Positions 1 to 13,000 of a stretch of 64,000 nucleotides of DNA are shown here, in pieces. A program made the position numbers and the translations under genes. The notes under the pieces were generated by a model, which searched no databases, was not told the DNA's origin, and saw nothing but the letters and a program-made list of their open reading frames with translations. Every line of letters starts with the position of its first letter. Position 1 is the stretch's first letter. Origin of the DNA: Tillandsia leiboldiana (Eukaryota; Streptophyta; Magnoliopsida; Poales; Bromeliaceae); NCBI GenBank assembly GCA_029204045.2, contig CM055068.1, positions 29,897,587 through 29,961,586 of the forward strand, given 5' to 3'.

Positions 1-3000
1 ATCACCATGGATGGGCCATTGGAGCTCCATGATCATCATTTTCCCCATGAGGGAGCTTTAGCACCATTGCTGGATTTTCGGAGCTCCACCGTCGCAGTTT
101 AGTACGAAAATTCCCCAGGACTCATTTCTTGGACTTTTGAGCTCATTTTTGGTTCTATGTTTTCAATAGAGGTAAGGCTACAATCTTGGTATTCAACTCT
201 CCTCTCAGATCTCATGTTTTTACAGAGTTTTAGGGCCATCTTTGGGACCCTTTGTTTCAGTCTGGATTTTTGGGCAGCTTTAGTATTTTGGCTCTTCTGA
301 ATTGTAGTGGTGGAATTTTTGGATGAATTTTGCAGGAAAATTTCCAGGACTCGAAGATCTACAATATTGGTATGTAACATTTTCCCCAGATCTGAGTTTT
401 TATTAGGGTTTATGCATGATCTTTGGAACACCATGCTGCATTCGTGCACAGATGGAACTTGGTGGATAGTTCAAAGTGTTTATGGGTTTTCTCCTTCATA
501 CGAGCATGAAATTGGAGTTCTTTGGATCAATTTGTATCTACTCTCGACAAGGATCCAATGGTACATCTCTTGCAGGATTTGGAGCAAGTTTGGTTAGGTA
601 AATTAATGATCTTTTCAAGTGCTATTATATGGATTACTGCAGTCCCTGTTTTAATTTGGATTTGAGCAATGCACCTTGGAATGCAGATAACTTCGTGGAT
701 ACAAGGTCTTTTTCAGAAATTCAAGTTGGGACTTCTTCTTAACTTCAAGGTGAGAAAATTCTCTTTTGTGATCTGTGGATAAATCCCTTTGGAAAAGCCT
801 CTAATTAAGCTTGGAAATGCTAGCAAGTTTATGTTAACAGTTTTTGGGCAGCATTGTGAATTTTGCTTCGTTTGAATGTTAAGGGAAATTAATGGTGGAT
901 TTTTGGGGACTTGAAGACATTTGAATGAAAGAGGAGATCTTGTTTTACTCTTGGATACTTCATTTGAGGTATTTGAGGTTGCACATACTTTTATTAACCT
1001 GTTGCACTTGCTAAAATTCTGGAATTTGAGTGCGTAGTGTGCATTGTTTCAGTGATTGCGCCCAATCCGTGAGGCGGATTTGGATGATTTTCGTGGCATC
1101 GGACTCCTGAGAGGATAAGGATTACTCACGAAAAATTTTATCTAAGGAGGGCAGCGGATCATCAAGTTTCAGGTGGGTGGTTGTGCTTTGCCGAAAACAT
1201 CGATTTACCCAATCGGGCTATTGGTTTCCCTCATGGCATTGTGGTTGATGTTCTCTTCTCCTCGGTATATATGCTTGGATATCCATGTTAGATTAAGTTA
1301 ATCGATTCTCAGTGTATACATGAGTGAATGAATAGTTTGATTGATGTTGTATTATCTCATATGAAGTTGATTATAAGTGATCCTCCTTTAACCTATGTTA
1401 TGTGAGGGTAATTGGGAAATTAATCTTTAGCCTACACTTTGTGATGAATGGTTACCTAATTATGGTGAATGATGGTGATAGTTATATGTAATGATTTTAG
1501 TTGATTTATGTGAAGGATATGGTTGCTATGTAGGAAGGGATTGTTAGACTTTATGTGAATGTCATATGGGCTAAGTGTGAATGGCTATACAGGGTAAGTG
1601 AGGGTGATCTTATTGATGATTCTTGAACCTATGTCATGAGAGGTTATATGTTAAATGTTTCTTGACTTATCCACATGAGAATAATTGACCTTGTAGATTT
1701 TCCTTCTACATCTTGTGATATTTACCATAATGGTTGATACTTAGACTATTTGCATGAGATTGTATATTGTGAATGGTCGGGCGATTTAGCCTATGTGGAA
1801 ATAAATGTTGTTGGTGGATTCTATGTGCATCCTATGTGAGATCAATAAAAGTTGTTGAACCTTAGTCTATTCATTGGTGATAGTGGATTGAATGACCATA
1901 TTCAAGTAATGTTAATGTTCTTTTGGCAAGTCTATATGTGAATGGATGTTTCATTTGAGGGTGGTTAGTGGTTTGTGTGAGAATAACTGACTACATTAAT
2001 CTTGATCTATCTATGTGAGATTCACCCTTTATGAAAGTAATGATTGTCATTTATCTCCTGATTCATGTTGGTGAAAACCATGTGGATACTATTCTCACTT
2101 TATTTTCAAATGTGAAAGGTGCATACTTGTGTGGACTTGATGTATGCTATGTTAACATCCAATCCTTTTATGAGATTGATTATGTAATTTGGGATAGCAT
2201 GCTCTAATAAATGTAAGAACATCGACACATGTTTACTTTACATCATCTTGGGACATCTTCATGCTTGTATGGTCATCTAGATAGGCCACCTTTTCTGCTA
2301 CACTATCATGTTGGACTTGACTTAGGAGAAACCATGCTTTATACTTTTCTCCTTTTCATTTTAGACCTGGGTATTTGTGGCTCGGGTGCGAGCAGGTGAG
2401 TTTGGGATAGTGTAGTCAGGTTTCTGGGGATTTGGGACAGGCAGGGCCTGATGGCAGGGATTACGGCAACCGCGAACTGTGGGCGGTTGACCGGGTTATT
2501 ATTATTACATCAGATTGGAGGTGAGGGATCGGGCTTCCTTAGTGGATGGTTTGGTCCCACTTACTTAGAGTCTTGATCCAGTCCTGCTGATTTATGATAC
2601 TTATGTTACTGGATACTGAGATACTTTACTCGTGTGGGTCGCTCCCCTCGAGTGCCAACTCCGGAGTAGGCTTTAGACCGTGTTGGGTGCCGGTCAGACC
2701 GTGTTGGGTTCCGGTCATTTGGACAGTGGAGACACTGAGTTCGTGAGATTGATGACAGAGCAGGGCAGTACCAGTGTTTACTTGGTGTATTGATGGGTTT
2801 GGTCAGGCAGGCTTCGACTTTCTCAGGCATACTGTTAGCTATTCTTTTAGCTCGGCATTTAGAGGCATTTTAGTGGTAGCTCTCTTTTATCAGTATTTCT
2901 GTTTATAGCTTACCACCTCTCTTCCTTTCCTTTTGCCTCTGGTAGTCCTTGTGGGTACGTCGGGGTTTGAGGCTTTACCCACAGGGGGAGGCTACTGGTT

Positions 3001-3503
3001 TTACTAGTGGTTCTCACCCCCATTGTTGTTTTTTCCACTTTCCTCCCTTTGTTTTGCAGTGTCTGCTGCGGGAGTTGCGGATCTTCGGTTGACAGTTCGA
3101 GGCGAGGGAGTCGCGAGATAGATCCCTACCAGTGTTGATTTCTACAGTGGGATAGGTGTACCAACCCGGATTGTGGGTTTCACTGTACTCAGTTGTATTT
3201 TATTATTTTAGTTATCTCCCTTTTTGGATTTATAGATGTTGTATAGGTGGCTTTTACTTGTATTACAGTTTCGGTGGATCAGATTATTGTATTATTATTT
3301 TTGGGAGATTGATATTGTACTTTTATTCTTCGGTTGTACAGTGATTCAGGTTTTTATTACAGCAGTTTTTTCTTCTGCTCTGATATCTGTTTAGTCGTTA
3401 GATGGTACTTTGCAGGTTGGACGCTTCGCTTATGCGGGGTTCCGCATAGGTGGCGGATCTGTTGGCGAGCCCGGGTCGCAGTTTTGACCCCCGGGGCGTG
3501 ACA
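1..3503 (+). mobile_element. Element A, 5' LTR (5'-truncated by window edge), gypsy LARD-like
   Basis: This long terminal repeat ends in GGGGCGTGACA, followed by an 8-base spacer and a primer-binding site. It aligns along its whole length with the 3' LTR at 10783-14211, so about 736 bases of its 5' end lie outside the window. It holds the transcribed leader part of the LTR. Intron-like signals are visible: gtaagg donors near 165-175 and a CAG/GTGGGTGG acceptor near 1172. An acceptor-like TTTTGCAG lies near 3051-3060. It contains a CAACCGC-9nt-GCGGTTG hairpin at 2467-2489. Relative to the 3' LTR it keeps an extra 80 bases at about 1870-1950. No coding sequence is expected here; the small ORFs are incidental. 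Confidence 0.9.
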
Positions 3504-3511
3504 GATTAGAG

Positions 3512-3528
3512 TGGTATCAGAGCCTAGG
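3512..3528 (+). promoter_or_regulatory. Primer-binding site of element A (initiator tRNA-Met type)
   Basis: TGGTATCAGAGCCTAGG lies 8 bases (gattagag) after the end of the LTR. The first 12 bases are the usual plant complement of the 3' end of initiator tRNA-Met, which primes minus-strand cDNA synthesis. The same spacing is seen in elements B and C. Confidence 0.93.
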
Positions 3529-6474
3529 ATGTAGGTCATTATGGACATTGAAACCCTAGGCTTGTGGTTGGACCTTAGGATGACTACGTGAGAGTCATGA
3601 CTTATAGCGAGAGTCCTGATTGAGTTTCATACCTCTCCAAGGGACGGGACGAGCGATTGGCATGTTTATTCTCCTAAACGATTATGTTGGCTGCAGACAA
3701 CATAATGTTATGGAATGGGTGACATGTCTTAGACTTTCGCTGGATTGGGTCGGTGCTTGTTGTGTGTTCTGTTGTGTGGTTTGTCGCAGTGAGCGGTGTC
3801 TCCCTGCGCAGAGTTCTGACCCGTGTGCACCCTATTGCAGCTTGTGGGCCAGGATAGGGAGTTTCGGGCCGGATACCTAGATCGAGGTCAGAGAGCTCCG
3901 GACCCAGATGACAGGATTGGCAGTGGCATATCGGCGGCAGAGTGAGCAGCGGATAGGATGATACAGTTGTCGGAGCAGCGGGCAGCTCGACAGTGCTTCC
4001 TTCTGAGACCACCCGGTTGCAGTATCCTCAGTGGTAGGGATTTCTGTGGCACCGATGGAGCGAGTAGCCCCCTCTGTGTCAATGTTTAGTGTCGAGGCAC
4101 CGAGGCAGGGTGGATAGTTGACAACTGGTGAGCTGAGGGGACATGATCGATCTATTCAGCCAGATTTGGCAGATGAACCACCCCGACTCGTAAGATTGAG
4201 TCGGAGCCTATGGAGGACAGATTGGCTGGCCAGAGATATTTCTGATTTCTTTTCCCAGGATAACGAGTTCCCGAGACGCCAGAGATCGGGCGGACCCCAA
4301 TGGCAGTATCAGCATCTATATCAGAGTAGCGCAGCGGTAGCGTGGGTTTGCTACCTGTGGAGGGACCGTATCAGTCGCCTCAGTGTGAGCAGAGACAGAG
4401 GTCGTGACCCTTTGTGATTAGTCGTGATTTTTCTAGCAGACTGAGCGACGACTATTTGCGTCGAGCGGATGAATCTGTGCCGCCCGGTTGGAGGGCGCCA
4501 CGGTAGTGGATTGAGTTGTCGCAGGTGTGATTTCATCACAGCAGTCGGGGTCAGAGCATGTTGCATTCCTGCATGGGCTAGAGGCAGATTTGTTACCACG
4601 TGCACTTGAGGTACAGGTTCCTGTTAGTGTTGTGCATGTGGAGGAGGCTTGTGGGTCATGTCCAGTGCAGCTGAGACTATGAGTTACCGACAGGTTTATT
4701 GGTAATTGTGGTAGTTCGGTATTTTGACCCTGTGCTTGAGATTGTTTGGTACAATGCCACAGGATATTTGGACTGAGGAGAAAGAGGACGTTGACTTTAT
4801 GCGAGGCAGACGAGAGGAGGCTTGGTTGTTGAGATTGTTAGAGCACACAGGTTTTAGTGACAGTGTGAGAGGTGCTTACGGTGGCACCGGGACTCAAGGA
4901 TATCTTTGTTGCCCCTGAGACCCCGGTGTGATTTCACCTGAGCTGTTGATAATACCGCCGGTTAGGGAGATAGAGATTGCGTTTGACGTGGTTCGGGGAA
5001 CCGCGCCACCCTTGACAGCACCTCATTGGATATCGCCAGTAGAGCTGAGAGAGCTGATGGCGCAGTTGCAGGATCTGATGGTTCGAGGGTTCTGCTTGAT
5101 CTAGTGCCACGCCGTTGGTACGCGGTGGTGATGCCACGTCATTGATACACGACTGTGAGGATCCTTTTACGGTTCGAGTGTAGACAGGTCCGGGTGGTAT
5201 CTAGAGCCTTGTGTTGGAGTCATACTCTGACAGTTATTGTATGATGCGAGTACCTACTTGGAATCAGACAGCCAAGGACTTTGCCTAGATGGCATTCAGG
5301 ATCTGGTAGAGGCATTATGAGCGAACAGTGGGCCAAATGGAATATTAATGCCCTGTTGTCTTCAAGATCTAAGGAATTGTGTGTTCCAGATATACTTGGA
5401 CACTTGGGAGTGATGTTCCCCGAGGATATTTGATTTACTCCCAGAGCGACTTGGAGCACGAGGGGCACTTGGAGATGTGCTACCGTGCCTGTGTGGATGA
5501 AGTGTATGCCAAGTTATTGAGATATAAGTTTTAGCTTCTGAAGCTTACCTTCGTGGGTCACATTGTGTTAGCCGTAGGGGCGGCGGTGGAAATCCGGCCA
5601 ATATGGATACCATTTGGGAATTGGCCGATGTCGACGATTATGGTCAAGGTGAGGAGCTTCTTGGATTTGGCAGTGCCAGGAGAGCATAACTAATGGATAA
5701 TAACACTGATATCAGCGTCGCCTTTTGCATTGTTAGTGCGGGGTGATGGACTTGCGAGTTATAGCGATGCCTCCATGATGGCGGTGAGTTACCGTTCGTT
5801 TACTTTTGAGCATTCTGGATCACCCCTACAGGGCCACTGTGTTGGCGGATACCTGGAGCAGGAAAGCTGTCTGGGGTCGAGTTGGATGATTCCACAGCTG
5901 GTGCTGTGTGGACTGTTGAGGCGAACATGGCTTGTGTTTGTGCCCCTGAGGGTTCCTTTGGATGATAGATCGCAGCTGAGTAGTGCACTCGGATGGTCAA
6001 GATTCGGGAGTGACCGAGTGAGGACCCCAGCTTGTTGGATTCTCTCCCTCTTGGTTGATCGTTTGTGGGGTGTTTTGGGTCGCCTGGTTGAGTTGACACC
6101 CGGGTGTGGTGTTGGTGCGTGGGCACTGGTTGTTCTTCCCTTCCCCAGCCTTTGTGGAGTCCCTGAGGTTTTCCGCATCTCAGCTCAGGAGTGCTTTACT
6201 GTTGGATTCCCCGCCCGTGATGACTCGCTCTGTTTGAGATCTGTGTGTGCTTGGAGTACGAGGGACGCCCGTTGCGAATTCTGGCTCGTGAGGTAAGAGG
6301 ATTGCGCAATTTGGGCCATGCCGTACTGGTTGTGGTTGTTGTTGTTGTTGTAGAGGAGTAATCACGGGGAGTGAGTGGCGACTTGGGAGTCGGAGACGGT
6401 GTCGTTGGGTACCTACCCTTGGTTTTTGAGACTCCTTTTGAGTTGTGTTAGTTTCGAGGACGAAACTTTTTATT
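3529..6474 (+). pseudogene. Element A internal region: decayed gag-pol remnants
   Basis: The whole body between the primer-binding site and the polypurine tract is only about 2.95 kb, too short for a complete Ty3/gypsy gag-pol, and no long ORF survives. A reverse-transcriptase remnant is still readable. A stretch around 4929-5103 translates to a pre-RT/RT start with VREIEIAF and GTAP-like residues and an ELRELMAQLQ segment, ending at a stop. Around 5430-5480 there is YSQSDLEHEGHLE-like sequence that normally follows the YxDD active site, but the catalytic box itself is degraded to a PED-like reading with a stop. Around 5755-5785 an RNase H start (SYSDAS) is recognisable. Upstream (3610-4870), the gag and protease regions are too decayed to assign. 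Elements B and C carry the same remnants, so the loss of coding capacity is a property of the family and not damage to one copy. Confidence 0.8.
6329..6356 (+). repeat. GTT microsatellite in element A internal region
   Basis: Short (GTT)n tract just before the 3' end of the internal region. It recurs in the duplicated copy at about 9895-9917, and elements B/C carry related CAA-rich sequence on the other strand (about 51857-51875). Confidence 0.7.
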
Positions 6475-6486
6475 AGTGGGGGAGAA
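6475..6486 (+). promoter_or_regulatory. Polypurine tract of element A (first assembled copy)
   Basis: AGTGGGGGAGAA directly precedes the LTR start TGTGAGGACCC. This is the plus-strand priming site used during reverse transcription. The upstream stretch GTTTCGAGGACGAAAC is conserved at the same place in elements F and C. Confidence 0.9.
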
Positions 6487-8985
6487 TGTGAGGACCCAAA
6501 TTCCACGTAAGGATTACTGTTGGTTCGGCAGCTTCTGGAAGCCTTTTGTTGAGTGTGGAGGCTTTGCGCGCAAATCGGACTTCAAAACCGGACTCAGCGC
6601 GCGAAAAATGGATCGAGTTGGTGTGTTCGGATGCCCCCGTAATTTTTAGAAATGGATTCTTGCAAAATGGACTTCGTATTTGGATTCAGCACGGAAAAAC
6701 GTTGGAAATCGGCTGTTTGGTTGTATTTTTCGGAGTCCGGATGAGCGAAAACGGGCAACCGAAGTTCGGGGGGTTTTATTTGGGCGCAGGGGAAGGCCTT
6801 GGACCGGGGGTGCCACGTGTCGGCACCCATTGGCCCGGTGTTCAATGCGGTCCGGGGGTTTGCGGGTGGACGCGTGGCGGGCCGTGGTTGGGCCCGCCGC
6901 CGCGCGCACGTGGGCGCACTGTGCGCTCCCCCGCGCGTGGGGACACGCGGCGCACACCCTTTGGTGGCGCCGCGGCCACCACGGATCAAGCCGCGTGGCT
7001 TGATCCGGGCGGTTTGTCCCGGCGACGTGGCGGCCCGGATGGCGCCACGTGTCCGGCCCGCCAGGCCGGCGGGCCGGGCCCGCACTGTAGCATCCGGGAG
7101 AGGGGGGGTAGGGGATTTAATGTGTTTTCTCCTCCTTCTTCTTCTTCTTCTTCTCCCTCCTCCTTCTCCTCCTTGGACCAGGGTTTTTTTGGGGGACTCC
7201 AGGCAGAGCTGCACCAGCAACCCTACTTCATCTTCATCACCATGGATGGGCCATTGGAGCTCCATGATCATCATTTCCCCAGAGGGAGCTTTAGCCCATT
7301 GCTGGATTTTCGGAGCTCCACCGTCGCAGTTTTAGTACGAAAATTCCCCAGGACTCATTTCTTGGACTTTTGAGCTCATTTTTGGTTCTATGTTTTCACG
7401 AGAGGTAAGGCTACAATCTTGGTATTCAACTCTCCCCTCAGATCTCATGTTTTTACAGAGTTTTAGGGCCATCTTTGGGACCCTTTGTTTCAGTCTGGAT
7501 TTTTGGGGCAGCCTTTAGTATTTTGGCTCTTCTGAATTGTAGGAGTGGAATTTTTGGATGAATTTTGCGGGAAAATTTCCAGGACTCGAAGATCTACAAT
7601 ATTGGTATGTATCATTTTCCCCAGATCTGAGTTTTTTATGAGGGTTTATGCATGATCTTTGGAACACCTTGCTGCATTCGTGCACAGATGGAACTTGGTG
7701 GATAGTTCAAAGTGTTTATGGTTTTCTCCTTCATCCGAGCATGAAATTTGGAGTTCTTTGCTCAATTTGTATCTACTCTCGACAAGGAATCCAATGGTAC
7801 CTCTCTTGCAGGATTTGGAGCACGTTTGTTAGGTAAATTAATGATCTTTTCAAGTGCTATTATATGGATTACTGCAGTCCCTGTTTTAATTTGGATTTGA
7901 GCAATGCGCCTTGGAATGCAGATAACTTCGTGGATACAAGGTCTTTTTCAGAAATTCAGTTGGGACTTCTTCTTAACTTCAAGGTGAGAAAATTCTCTTT
8001 TGTGATCTGTGGATAAATCCCTTTGGAAAAGCCTTTAATTAAGCTTGGAAATGCTAGCAAGTTTATGTTAACATTTTTGGGCAGCATTGTGAATTTTGCT
8101 TCGTTTGAATGTTAAGGAAAATTAATGGTGGATTTTTGGGGACTTGAAGACATTTGTATGAAAGAGGAGATCTTTGTTTTACTTTTGGATACTTCATTTT
8201 GAGGTATTTGAGGTTGCACATACTTTTATTTAACCTTGTTGCACTTGCTAAAATTCTGGAATTTGAGTGCGTAGTGTGCATTGTTTCAGTGATTGCGCCC
8301 AATCCGTGAGGCGGATTTGGATGATTTTCGTGGCATCGGACTCCTGAGAGGATAAGGATTACTCACGGAAAAGTTTTAGCTAAGGCGGGCAGCGGATCAT
8401 CAAGTTTCAGGTGGGTGGTTGTGCTTTGCCGAAAACATCGATTTACCCACTCGGGCTATTGGTTTCCCTCATGGCATTGTGGTTGGGTTGTTTCTCTTCT
8501 CCTCCTCTGTATAATATCTTGGATATCCATGTTTAGATTAGTTAATCGTTCCAGTGTATACATGAGTGAATGAATAGTTTGATGTGTTGTTATTATCTCA
8601 TATGAGATTGTTATAAGTGATCCTCCTTTAACCTATGTTATGTGAGGGTAATTGGAAATTAATCTTTAGCCTACACTTTGTGATGAATGGTTAACCAATT
8701 ATGGTGAATGATGGTGATAGTTATATGTAAATGATTTTATGGTTGATTTTGTGAAGGATATGGTTGCTATTAGGAAGGGCTTGTTATGACTTTATGTGAA
8801 TGTCATATGGCTAAGTGTGAATGGCTATTCAGGGTAAGTGAGGGTGATCTTATTGATGATTCTTGAACCTATCATGAGAGGTTAATGTTAAATGTTTCTT
8901 GACTTATCCACATGAGATAATTGACTTGTAGATTTGCCTTCTACAGCTTGTCATATTACCATAATGGTTGATCCGTAGACTATTT
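6487..8985 (+). mobile_element. Element A 3' LTR, copy cut by assembly gap (probably duplicate of 10047-12540)
   Basis: It starts TGTGAGGACCC after the polypurine tract and is collinear with 10047-12540, differing mainly by single-base insertions and deletions. Its last bases before the gap match 12540. Here the G-box hexamers CACGTG are at 6814, 6907 and 7046. A pyrimidine/CTT tract lies at about 7126-7174. The density of small indels rises toward the gap. I take this as an error-prone contig end covering the same LTR as 10047-14211 and not as a second LTR. Confidence 0.8.
7126..7174 (+). repeat. CTT/CCT pyrimidine tract in element A LTR leader
   Basis: Run of CTT and CTCC units just downstream of the GC-rich U3 part. 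It recurs at about 10671-10720 in the second assembled copy. It lies where the transcript leader would start. Confidence 0.75.
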
Positions 8986-9085
8986 NNNNNNNNNNNNNNN
9001 NNNNNNNNNNNNNNNNNNNNNNNNNNNNNNNNNNNNNNNNNNNNNNNNNNNNNNNNNNNNNNNNNNNNNNNNNNNNNNNNNNNNN
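8986..9085. other. Assembly gap (100 N)
   Basis: Exactly 100 unknown bases, the usual placeholder for a scaffold gap of unknown size. Sequence after it (from 9086) repeats sequence from 5546, and sequence before it (to 8985) repeats that ending at 12540. The gap therefore probably has negative size. Confidence 0.98.
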
Positions 9086-10034
9086 TACCTTCGTGGGTCA
9101 CATTGTTGTTAGCCGTATGGGCGGCGGTGGAATCCGGCCAATAGGGATACCATTTGGGAATCTGGCCGATGTCGACGTTTGTCAAGGTGAGGAGCTTCTT
9201 GGATTTGGCAGTGCCAGGAGAGCATAACTAATGGATAATAACACTGATATCAGCGTCGCCTTTTGCATTGTTAGTGCGGGGTGATGGGACGTTAGCGAGT
9301 GTATAGCGTGCCTCCCATGATGGCGTGAGTTACCGTTCGTTTACTTTTGCGCATTCTGGATCACCCCTACGAGGGCCCTGTGTGGCGTATGCGACTGATG
9401 ACCCAGGAGAAGCTGATCTGGGGGAGTCGAGTTGGATGACTATCACTGTGCCAGCGTTGGGTGCTGTGTGGACTGTTGAGGCGAACATGGCTTGTGGTTG
9501 TGCCCCTGAGGTTCCTTTGGATGATAGATCGCAGCTGAGTAGTGCACTCGGATGGTCCAGATTCGGGAGTGACCGAGTGAGGCCCCAGCTTGTTGGATTC
9601 CTCTCCCTCTTGGTTGATCGTGTGGGGGTGTTTTTGGGTCGCCTGGTTGAGTTGACACCCGGGTGTGGTGTTGGTGCGTGGGGCACTGGTTGTTCTTCCC
9701 TTTCCCCAGCCTTTGTGGAGTCCCTGAGGTGTTTCCGCATCTCAGCTCAGAGAGTGCTTACTGTTGGATTCCCCGCCCGTGTTGACTCGCTCTGTTTGAG
9801 ATCGGTGTGCTTGGAGTACGCGGGACGCCCGTTGCGAATTCTGGCTCGTGAGGTGGCTGAAGAGGATGCGCAATTTGGGCCATGCCGTACTGGTTGTGGT
9901 TGTTGTTGTTGTTGTAGAGGAGTAATCACGGGATGAGTGGCGACTTGGGAGTCGGAGACGGTGTCGTTGGTACTCCCCTTGTTTTTGAGACTCCTTTTGA
10001 GTGTTTGTTAGTTTCGAGGACGAAACTTTTTGTT
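9086..10034 (+). pseudogene. Element A internal 3' part, probable assembly duplicate of 5546-6474
   Basis: The text restarts at the RT/RNase H remnant (taccttcgtgggtcac) and is collinear with 5546-6474, with many small indels and a few scrambled bases near the contig start (about 9280-9440). No new coding information is present. It supplies the polypurine tract and LTR that belong to element A. Confidence 0.8.
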
Positions 10035-10046
10035 AGTGGGGGAGAA
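10035..10046 (+). promoter_or_regulatory. Polypurine tract of element A (second assembled copy)
   Basis: AGTGGGGGAGAA immediately before the LTR start TGTGAGACCC, identical to the site at 6475-6486. Confidence 0.88.
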
Positions 10047-13000
10047 TGTGAGACCCAAAATTCCCACGTAAGGATTACTGTTGGTTCGGTCAGCTTCTGG
10101 AAGCCTTTGTTGAGTGTGGAGGCTTTGCGGCGCAAATCGGACTTCAAACCGGACTCAGCGCGAAAAATGGATCGAGTTGGTGGGTTCGGATGCCCCCGTA
10201 ATTTTTAGAATGGATTCTTGCAAATGGACTTCATATTTGGATTCAGCACGGAAAAACGTGGAAAATCGGCTGTTTGTTGTATTTTTCCGGAGTCCGGATG
10301 AGCGAAACGGGCAACCGGAAGTTCGGGGGTTTATTTGGCGCAGGGGAAGCCTTGGACCGGGGTGCCACGTGTCCGACCCCCATTGGCCGGTGTTCAATGC
10401 GGTCCAGGGGGTTTGCGGGTGACGCGTGGCGGGCCGTGGTTGGGCCCGCCACCGCGCGCACTTGGGCGCACTGTGCGCTCCCCGCGCGTGGGGACACGCG
10501 GCGCACACCCTTGGTGGCGCCGCGGCCACCCGGATCCAGCCGCGTGCTTATCCGGGCGGTTTGTCCCGGCGACGTGGCGGCCCGATGGCCGCCACGTGTC
10601 CGGCCCCCAGGCCGGGCGGCCGGGCCCGCACTGTAGCATCCGGAGAGTGGGGGGTAGGGGATTTAATGTGTTTCCTCCTCCTTCTTCTTCTTCTTCTCCC
10701 TCCTCCTTCTTCCTCCTTGGACCAGGGTTAATTTGGGGGACTCCAGGCAGAGCTGCACCAGCAACCCTACTTCATCTTAATCACCATGGATGGGCCATTG
10801 GAGCTCCATGATCATCATTTTCCCCATGAGGGAGCTTTAGCACCATTGCTGGATTTTCGGAGCTCCACCGTCGCAGTTTAGTACGAAATTCCCCAGGACT
10901 CATTTCTTGACTTTTGAGCTCATTTTTGGTTCTATGTTTTTCACGAGAGGTAAGGCTACAATCTTGGTATTCAAACTCTCCCTCAGATCTCATGTTTTTA
11001 CAGAGTTTTAGGGCCATCTTTGGGACCCTTTGTTTCAGTCTGGATTTTTGGGCAGCCTTTAGTATTTTGGCTCTTCTGAATTGTAGGAGTGGAATTTTTG
11101 GATGAATTTTGCGGGAAAATTTCCAGGACTCGAAGATCTACAATATTTCTATGTATCATTTTCCCCAGATCTGAGTTTTTATTAGGGTTTATGCATGATC
11201 TTTGGAACACCTTGCTGCATTCGTGCACAGATATAACTTGGTGGATAGTTCAAAGTGTTTATGGGTTTTCTCCTTCATACGAGCATGAAATTTGGAGTTC
11301 TTTGGCTCAATTTGTATCTACTCTCGACAAGGAATCCAATGGTACCTCTCTTGCAGGATTTGGAGCACGTTTGGTTAGGTAAAATTATGATCTTTTCAAG
11401 TGCTATTATATGGATTACTGCAGTCCCTGTTTTAATTTGGATTTGAGCAATGCGCCTTGGAATGCAGATAACTTCGTGGATACAAGGTCTTTTTCAGAAA
11501 TTCAAGTTGGGACTTCTTCTTAACTTCAAGTTGAGAAAATTCTCTTTTGTGATCTGTGGATAAATCCCTTTGGAAAAGCCTTTAATTAAGCTTGGAAATG
11601 CTAGCAAGTTTATGTTAACAGTTTTTGGGCAGCATTGTGAATTTTGCTTCGTTTGAATGTTAAGGAAAATTAATGGTGGATTTTTGGGGACTTGAAGACA
11701 TTTGAATGAAAGAGGAGATCTTTGTTTTACTGTTGGATACTTCATTTTGAGGTATTTGAGGTTGCACATACTTTTATTTAACCTTTTTGCTCTTGCTAAA
11801 ATTCTGGAATTTGAGTGCGTAGTGTGCATTGTTTCAGTGATTGCGCCCAATCCGTGAGGCGGATTTGGATGATTTTCGTGGCATCGGACTCCTGAGAGGA
11901 TAAGGATTACTCACGGAAAATTTTATCTAAGGCGGGCAGCGGATCATCAAGTTTCAGGTGGGTGGTTGTGCTTTGCCGAAAACATCGATTTACCCACTCG
12001 GGCTATTGGTTTCCCTCATGGCATTGTGGTTGATGTTCTCTTCTCCTCGGTATAATATGCTTGGATATCCATGTTTAGATTAAGTTAATCGATTCTCAGT
12101 GTATACATGAGTGAATGAATAGTTTGATTGATGTTGTATTATCTCATATGAAGTTGATTATAAGTGATCCTCCTTTAACCTATGTTATGTGAGGGTAATT
12201 GGGAAATTAATCTTTAGCCTACACTTTGTGATGAATGGTTAACCTAATTATGGTGAATGATGGTGATAGTTATATGTAAATGATTTTAGTTGATTTATGT
12301 GAAGGATAGGTTGCTATGTAGGAAGGGATTGTTATGACTTTATGTGAATGTCATATGGGCTAAGTGTGAATGGCTATTCAGGGTAAGTGAGGGTGATCTT
12401 ATTGATGATTCTTGAACCTATGTCATGAGAGGTTATATGTTAAATGTTTCTTGACTTATCCACATGAGAATAATTGACCTTGTAGATTTTCCTTCTACAT
12501 CTTGTGATATTTACCATAATGGTTGATCCTTAGACTATTTTGCGTGAGATTGTATATTGTGAATGGTCGGCGATTTAGCCTATGTGGAAATAAATATTGT
12601 TGGTGGATTCTATGTGCATCCTATGTGAGATCAATAAAAGTTGTTGAACCTTAGTCTATTCATTTGAGGGTGGTTAGTGGTTTGTGTGAGAATAACTGAC
12701 TACATTAATCTTGATCTATCTATGTGAGATTCACCCTTTATGAAAGTAATGATTGTCATTTATCTCCTGATTCATGTTTGGTGAAAACCATGTTGGATAC
12801 TATTCTCACTTTATTTTCAAATGTGAAAGGTGCATACTTGTGTAGACTTGATGTACGGTATGTTAACATCCAATCCTTTTATGAGATTGATTATGTAATT
12901 TGGATAGCATGCTCTAATAAATGTAAGAACATCGACACCTGTTTACTTTACAACATCTTGGGACATCTTCATGCTTGTATGGTCATCTAGATAGGCCACC

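Noticed and set aside
3512..3528. tRNA-Met gene fragments at the TGGTATCAGAG sites
   Set aside because: Only the 3'-end complement is present, directly after LTR ends. These are primer-binding sites.
6546..7373. Long ORF (275 aa) and overlapping ORFs on both strands in the GC-rich part of LTR A
   Set aside because: Very high GC content removes stops in all frames. The protein reading is low-complexity Pro/Arg/Gly, shifts between copies through indels, and has no domain.
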